A stretch of 64,000 nt of DNA. Source: Lachnospiraceae bacterium. GTDB lineage: Bacteria; Bacillota; Clostridia; Lachnospirales; Lachnospiraceae. The notes under the pieces are model-generated. The model saw only the letters and a program-made list of their open reading frames with translations, ran no database searches and was not told the origin of the DNA. Shown one piece after another: positions 60,316-64,000 of the stretch. The DNA is taken from NCBI GenBank assembly GCA_017482485.1, contig JAFUMV010000042.1, forward strand, positions 17,817-81,816, written 5' to 3'. Each line of letters begins with the position of its first letter. Positions within the stretch are counted from its first letter, which is position 1. The position numbers and the translations under genes were made by a program.

Positions 60316-61949
60316 ATGGGACAGACCGAAAAGATCGGATCAAAATTCTGATTCTGATGGGAATCATGGCAGTTGCTGCTGTGATTGCAGTCCTCTGGGA
60401 GGGCGCAGAGGCAAAAGCCTACCAGTATGCTGAAGTGGAATTGTATGAAGCATCAGACGGACGGAATTATCTGTTTTTACCCTCCTGGGCGGACAGGGCA
60501 GCGGAAAGCGCCCGATATGAAGGTCAGGATATCACAGTAATGCAGTCTGAGAACCTGGCTTCGGTGGAAATCATCACCGAAAGCGGAAGCTTAAGCGGAC
60601 TGCAGGAGGATAAGGAAGCTCGGGAGCGGGGGAAGGTCACGATTCGCCTGGCGGATGGAAGCCTTTGTTTTGCAGGCCGTATTGAAGAAATGAGAAGCCG
60701 CGGCAATTCCTCCTGGGCGCTGGATAAAAAAGGATTTCAGATCAAGCTGGAGAACAGCGCTGATCTGTTTGGCATGGGCGAAGCAAAAACCTGGGTCCTT
60801 TTAGCCAATGGATTTGATGAAACCGGCATCCGCAACAGCATCGCGCTGGACATGGCCCGGGAGACCGGACTTGCATTTACCCCGGAATATGAAACGGTGG
60901 ACCTGTACTGCAACGGTGAATATCAGGGCAACTATCTGCTGTGTGAAAAAGTACAGGCTCAGCCCGACCGGGTGGACATTGGAAACGGTTTTCTGATTGA
61001 AAGAGAACTGCAGGACCGTTATGAGATTGCGGTCTATCTGGAGGGACAGGGCGGTTTTGTGACTGAACGGGGCGACTACTATCTGATAGAATATCCGGAA
61101 AATCCCACAGAAGAGCAGATCGAAGAAATCCGAAACTTCGTGCAGGAAGCGGAAGATACGATTTTTGCGGAACAGGGCATTCACCCGGAAACGGGAAAGA
61201 GATGGACAGAATATCTGGACGCGGATTCTTTTGTAAAAAAATATCTTCTGGAGGAAGTGACGAAAAATTATGACGGCGGCGTCACCAGCGCTTTTTACTA
61301 TATGCCCGAAGGGGAAGAAAAACTCTATGCCGGCCCGGCCTGGGATTACGATGTGATTTTCGGCAACAACACTCTGGATGAAATGAGTTCCAGCCCGGAG
61401 GGCGTAACGGAGCTTTCGGATCACATTTTCGGGCCGGATCTTTACAGTCAGCTCATGGAGCAGGAAGAATTCCGGACAGAAGTATTTGAATGTTTTGAGA
61501 CAGTTTACCTGCCGATACTGGAAAAACTTCTCGAGAATGGAATTGATACATATGCACAACAGACAGAAGCATCCATGAAAATGAATCACGTCCGCTGGCA
61601 GGACATGGACAACCGGTATCAGTATTATGAAAGCTATGTGGATAACCTGCGTTATCTGAAGTTTTTTGTGGAAAAACGGATGGAATTTTTAAAGGAAGTG
61701 TGGATAGGCGGCGAAATTTACCGTACGGTCACCCTGCAGGTGGAGGGCATTAACTGGCGAAAGTTCTACGTAAAAGACGGCGGTCTTCTGGGCGAGCTTC
61801 CCACACCGTTTTTAAATGACAGCCTGTTTATCGGCTGGTATCGGGAGGACGGTAAAAAGTATGATCCTTATAGACCGGTTTATGAGGATATGGTTTTTGA
61901 AGCCGCCTGGCAGCAGCTGTACACCGACACTAATATGAAAAGAGGATAA
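60312..61949 (+). CDS. CotH-family (protein kinase-like) membrane protein
   Basis: One N-terminal membrane helix (LILMGIMAVAAVIAVLW), then an extracytoplasmic CotH domain: GRIEEMRSRGNSSWALDKKG, FQIKLENSADLFGMG, WVLLANGFDETGIRNSIALD, DLYCNGEYQGNYLLCEKVQ and AGPAWDYDVIFGN. CotH proteins are atypical kinases; in Bacillus they phosphorylate spore-coat proteins, and non-spore relatives occur in secreted or cellulosome contexts. A C-terminal ~60-residue beta domain follows (RTVTLQVEGINWRKFYVKDG). Length 545 aa. Start ATG overlaps the amidase stop. Confidence 0.87.
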   Translation: MNGTDRKDRIKILILMGIMAVAAVIAVLWEGAEAKAYQYAEVELYEASDGRNYLFLPSWADRAAESARYEGQDITVMQSENLASVEIITESGSLSGLQEDKEARERGKVTIRLADGSLCFAGRIEEMRSRGNSSWALDKKGFQIKLENSADLFGMGEAKTWVLLANGFDETGIRNSIALDMARETGLAFTPEYETVDLYCNGEYQGNYLLCEKVQAQPDRVDIGNGFLIERELQDRYEIAVYLEGQGGFVTERGDYYLIEYPENPTEEQIEEIRNFVQEAEDTIFAEQGIHPETGKRWTEYLDADSFVKKYLLEEVTKNYDGGVTSAFYYMPEGEEKLYAGPAWDYDVIFGNNTLDEMSSSPEGVTELSDHIFGPDLYSQLMEQEEFRTEVFECFETVYLPILEKLLENGIDTYAQQTEASMKMNHVRWQDMDNRYQYYESYVDNLRYLKFFVEKRMEFLKEVWIGGEIYRTVTLQVEGINWRKFYVKDGGLLGELPTPFLNDSLFIGWYREDGKKYDPYRPVYEDMVFEAAWQQLYTDTNMKRG

Positions 61950-61952
61950 AAA

Positions 61953-62153
61953 ATGAGCAAAACAATTAGAAAATACCGCAATATGGCTGTCATCTGGTTT
62001 TTCGGAGCCAGCCTGTTAAGTGTTTTAGCGATTTTCAGCAGAAATGCCACATTTTTACTGATCGCATGCCTGTATTTCGTTGTGGGAATTATTTATGTGT
62101 TCGCATACCGCAAGGCGAAGAAGTTGGAAGAGAATGAAAAAAGTAAAAAGTGA
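61953..62153 (+). CDS. Small membrane protein, two helices
   Basis: A 66-aa protein starting 4 bp after the CotH stop. Two hydrophobic segments (MAVIWFFGASLLSVLAIF and FLLIACLYFVVGIIYVFAY) are flanked by basic tails. GAGGATAAAA precedes the ATG. No family was recognised; it may assist the CotH protein. Confidence 0.65.
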   Translation: MSKTIRKYRNMAVIWFFGASLLSVLAIFSRNATFLLIACLYFVVGIIYVFAYRKAKKLEENEKSKK

Positions 62154-62183
62154 CAGCACGGCAGCTGCGCTACCGCCGGTGCA

Positions 62184-62366
62184 TTGGATGTGCCAAAGTC
62201 ATTTTGGCTCAATCTGCAGGCAAATTATGATGCAGAGCTGCTGGAATTAAATGAAGAGCAAACAATTTCTGAAAAGGAAAGAACTGTAAGAGAAGAACTT
62301 ACTGAGGTTGTAAAATATTTGCGGCAGAGGGGAAAAATGCCGGCCGGAGAGAGAAAGGACGCTTAA
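62184..62366 (+). pseudogene. HigA-type antitoxin remnant (C-terminal part)
   Basis: Encodes VPKSFWLNLQANYDAELLEL and a charged tail, the C-terminal region of HigA/VapI-type XRE antitoxins. The HTH domain that should precede it is absent; the frame opens just after the small membrane gene, with no start signal. No HigB toxin gene is present on either side. About 270 further bases to the TrmH gene hold only the terminator. Confidence 0.7.
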
Positions 62367-62502
62367 ATCGCAAAATGTTATGCCGTATGTTGTGATCGGA
62401 AGATTACAAATAGAAAAATATTTGCGTTATGATCAATACAGTAATTATAAGCTGAGATATAAATGGGCGGATTATAAATAATATGAGGGTTTGAAGATGA
62501 TG

Positions 62503-62551
62503 AAAAAACAGTGCCAGGCAAAGAAGTTTTCTTTTGTCGGCACTGTTTTTT
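62503..62551. terminator. Bidirectional terminator
   Basis: AAAAAACAGTGCC pairs with GGCACTGTTTTTT around a 23-nt loop; the A and T tracts on both sides allow use in both directions. Confidence 0.75.
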
Positions 62552-62689
62552 GTATTTCTATTTATATCCGTTGGCAGTTATAAATATCGGAAATTCTTTA
62601 TAGTTGGAAGCGCGTTTGATTGATTAATGTTCTGGTGGCAACGCAGAACAAAAACATGCGTCAGAAGCTTTGCGGGACGGCGTCCGGTT

Positions 62690-63517
62690 TCAACGTTTCC
62701 CCAGCTGCCAGAAGGCCACCGCGCTGGCGGCTGCCACATTCAGCGAATCCACGCTGTGAGACATGGGGATTTTCACGGTGTAATCGCAGTCGGCAATGGT
62801 ATTTGCAGCCAGTCCGTCACCCTCTGTGCCGAGCACAATGGCCAGTTTTTCTTCGGACAAAAGCCGGGGATCGTCGATGGAAACGGAATTATCGCTCAGC
62901 GCCATGGCGGCGGTTTTAAAACCCAGAGCTTTCAGACTGTCGAGGCCTGTCTGGGGCCATGTGACAGTTTTTTTATCAAAATAAGTCCAGGGAATCTGAA
63001 ATACCGTGCCCATGCTGACTCTGGATGCACGCCGGTAAAGGGGATCTGCGCAGGCGGGCGTAAGCAGCACGGCGTCCATATTCAGGGCGGCGGCAGAGCG
63101 AAAAATTGCCCCCACGTTGGTGGGATTTACCACATTTTCCAATATGGCAATTCGTCGTGCCTGCGCACACACTTCTTCGATTCGCGGCAGCTGCCGGCGG
63201 CGCATGGCGCACAATAAACCGCGGGTCAGTTCAAAGCCGGTCAGCCGGGTAAGCACGTCAAAGTCGGCGGTATAGACGGGAACATGACTGCAGCGGGCAA
63301 TCACATCCTTCGCCTGTCCATCGATATGTTTTTTCTCCACCAGTAATGAAATGGGTTCGTAGCCTGCATCGAGGGCTCGTTCTATAACTTTGGGACTTTC
63401 TGCGATGAAAATTCCCGGATTGGGTTCGTAAAAGCGAAGCAGCTGTACCTCCGCAAGGCGGGCGTACACATCCAGCTCGCGAGCGGAAAAGTCAGTGATT
63501 TCGATTATATTTGCCAT
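62690..63517 (-). CDS. TrmH/SpoU-family RNA 2'-O-methyltransferase
   Basis: SPOUT-fold RNA methyltransferase. The N-terminal ~100 residues form an L30e-like substrate domain. The C-terminal knot shows motif 1 VVNPTNVGAIFRSAAALNMD, motif 2 IVLGTEGDGL and motif 3 PMSHSVDSLNVAAASAVAFW. Length 275 aa is typical of the tRNA/rRNA 2'-O-methyltransferase group; the site methylated is unknown. ATG 63517 (MANIIEITD) has AAGGAG upstream. Monocistronic, convergent with the terminator at 62.5 kb. Confidence 0.92.
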   Translation of the reverse strand: MANIIEITDFSARELDVYARLAEVQLLRFYEPNPGIFIAESPKVIERALDAGYEPISLLVEKKHIDGQAKDVIARCSHVPVYTADFDVLTRLTGFELTRGLLCAMRRRQLPRIEEVCAQARRIAILENVVNPTNVGAIFRSAAALNMDAVLLTPACADPLYRRASRVSMGTVFQIPWTYFDKKTVTWPQTGLDSLKALGFKTAAMALSDNSVSIDDPRLLSEEKLAIVLGTEGDGLAANTIADCDYTVKIPMSHSVDSLNVAAASAVAFWQLGKR

Positions 63518-63698
63518 TGTTTTCTCCTTTTTGGAAACTGTTGCCATGCAGCAGTTTGACGGCACCGTTCACAAGCCACCAGCGGTGTTTTACCAGCGGT
63601 GCTTAACCTTACTCATATACAGCTGCGAAATTCATGGGCCTGTTATCTTACATTATAGTGATGAGAAATCAGGATGACAATCCCTGAAATATTGCCAC

Positions 63699-63727
63699 TT
63701 GCTCATTGATTATGCCTTTTTTATAAT
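63699..63727 (+). promoter_or_regulatory. Promoter of the GH36 gene, followed by a structured leader
   Basis: TTGCTC, 17 bp, TATAAT. The ~150-nt leader holds a CCCGGG/CCGGG stem and the string AAGCCGGGCGAA then CGATGA, similar to part of the pseB leader. Rest of the 63.5-63.9 kb gap includes a directly repeated ACCAGCGGTG and nothing else clear. Confidence 0.6.
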
Positions 63728-63883
63728 AAAATTGAGTAAAAAGAATCTGTTTGGCCGGTATACCACGGCTCATGGCAGTGAAGGAGGAATTGCTGCGCGC
63801 AAAGCCGTCCCGGGAAAAAGCCGGGCGAAGCGATGAGGACTCCTGCAGCAGAAAGCAGTTTTAAAAAGGAGGAGGAAAAGAAC

Positions 63884-64000
63884 ATGAAAATACAGTTCGA
63901 TGAAACCTGCGGACAGTTTCATTTGTGGAATGATAAGATCAGCTATATCATGAGGATCATGGAAAACGGTCAGCTGGAGCATCTCTATTTTGGAAAAAAA
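63884..64000 (+). CDS. GH36 alpha-galactosidase, N-terminal start, cut by window edge
   Basis: The first 39 codons, beginning MKIQFDETCGQFHLW and continuing IMRIMENGQLEHLYFGK, match the start of the N-terminal beta-sandwich of family 36 alpha-galactosidases in Lachnospiraceae. Strong AGGAGGAGG precedes the ATG. The catalytic domain is beyond the window, so the family call relies on a short N-terminus. Confidence 0.65.
   Translation, partial: MKIQFDETCGQFHLWNDKISYIMRIMENGQLEHLYFGKK

Noticed and set aside
63770-63880. c-di-GMP-I riboswitch in the GH36 leader
   Set aside because: A GCAAAGCC string resembles part of the GEMM core, but the conserved CAGGGCAAACC arm and receptor are absent.

Overview
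The window looks like chromosome from a gut-type member of the Bacillota, most likely Lachnospiraceae. This is inferred from strong AGGAGG-type ribosome binding sites, sigma-A-like promoters, mid GC content, and characteristic families: DUF5688, GHL6-type hydrolases, paired GlgC/GlgD, YesM/YesN regulators, CUT1 transporters lacking their own ATPase, and an Rpn-family remnant. No rRNA, tRNA, CRISPR array or intact insertion sequence was seen.

Layout. 1-6.7 kb: an AraC regulator cut by the window edge, a GPH sugar symporter with a PIG-L deacetylase, a DUF1538 membrane protein with a PII-like protein, and an LCP cell-wall ligase. 6.8-9.6 kb: two nearly identical 24-residue micropeptide genes, divergent from a LysR regulator that is followed by a MATE exporter. 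10-15.3 kb: an Rpn-family remnant, then fucO, glgD and glgC on the minus strand, and an SDR epimerase. 15.5-21.4 kb: a run of DUF5688, an unknown protein, a VWA protein, a MoxR ATPase and an LRR protein. 21.5-24.6 kb: nth, a pseB-like dehydratase and a GT2 glycosyltransferase.

24.6-50.5 kb is a large glycan-use region. A YesN regulator, a CUT1 transporter with its lipoprotein, a YesM kinase and a GH31 enzyme form one module. A second module has a GHL6-type enzyme (possible GH151 fucosidase), a beta-propeller hydrolase, AraC and LacI regulators, a second paralogous CUT1 transporter, two more GH31 enzymes and a GH13 oligo-1,6-glucosidase. The likely logic is import of oligosaccharides and cytoplasmic trimming by exo-glycosidases. 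LacI-type operators sit on a very good promoter in front of the second transporter.

51-64 kb: a nitrilase-like amidase, an anchored protein of unknown function, a GNAT, an XRE-methyltransferase fusion, the pseudaminic acid genes pseF-pseI-pseG, a nucleoside hydrolase / formamidase / CotH cluster, a HigA antitoxin remnant, a TrmH-type methyltransferase and the start of a GH36 alpha-galactosidase.

The most unusual signal is non-coding. Four intergenic arrays (34.6, 50.7, 54.5 and 57.9 kb) are built from units with one geometry: a 7-bp arm, exactly 21 bp, then the complementary 7-bp arm. Units recur at 52-53, 62-63 or 71 bp, close to whole helical turns. Two arrays use GCATGTA arms and bracket the LacI-controlled 16-kb glycan locus. 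The other two use GGGGTAT arms, share an identical 71/52/71 layout with dyad symmetry over 229 bp, and bracket the pse operon. The second notable signal is the tandem micropeptide pair facing LysR.
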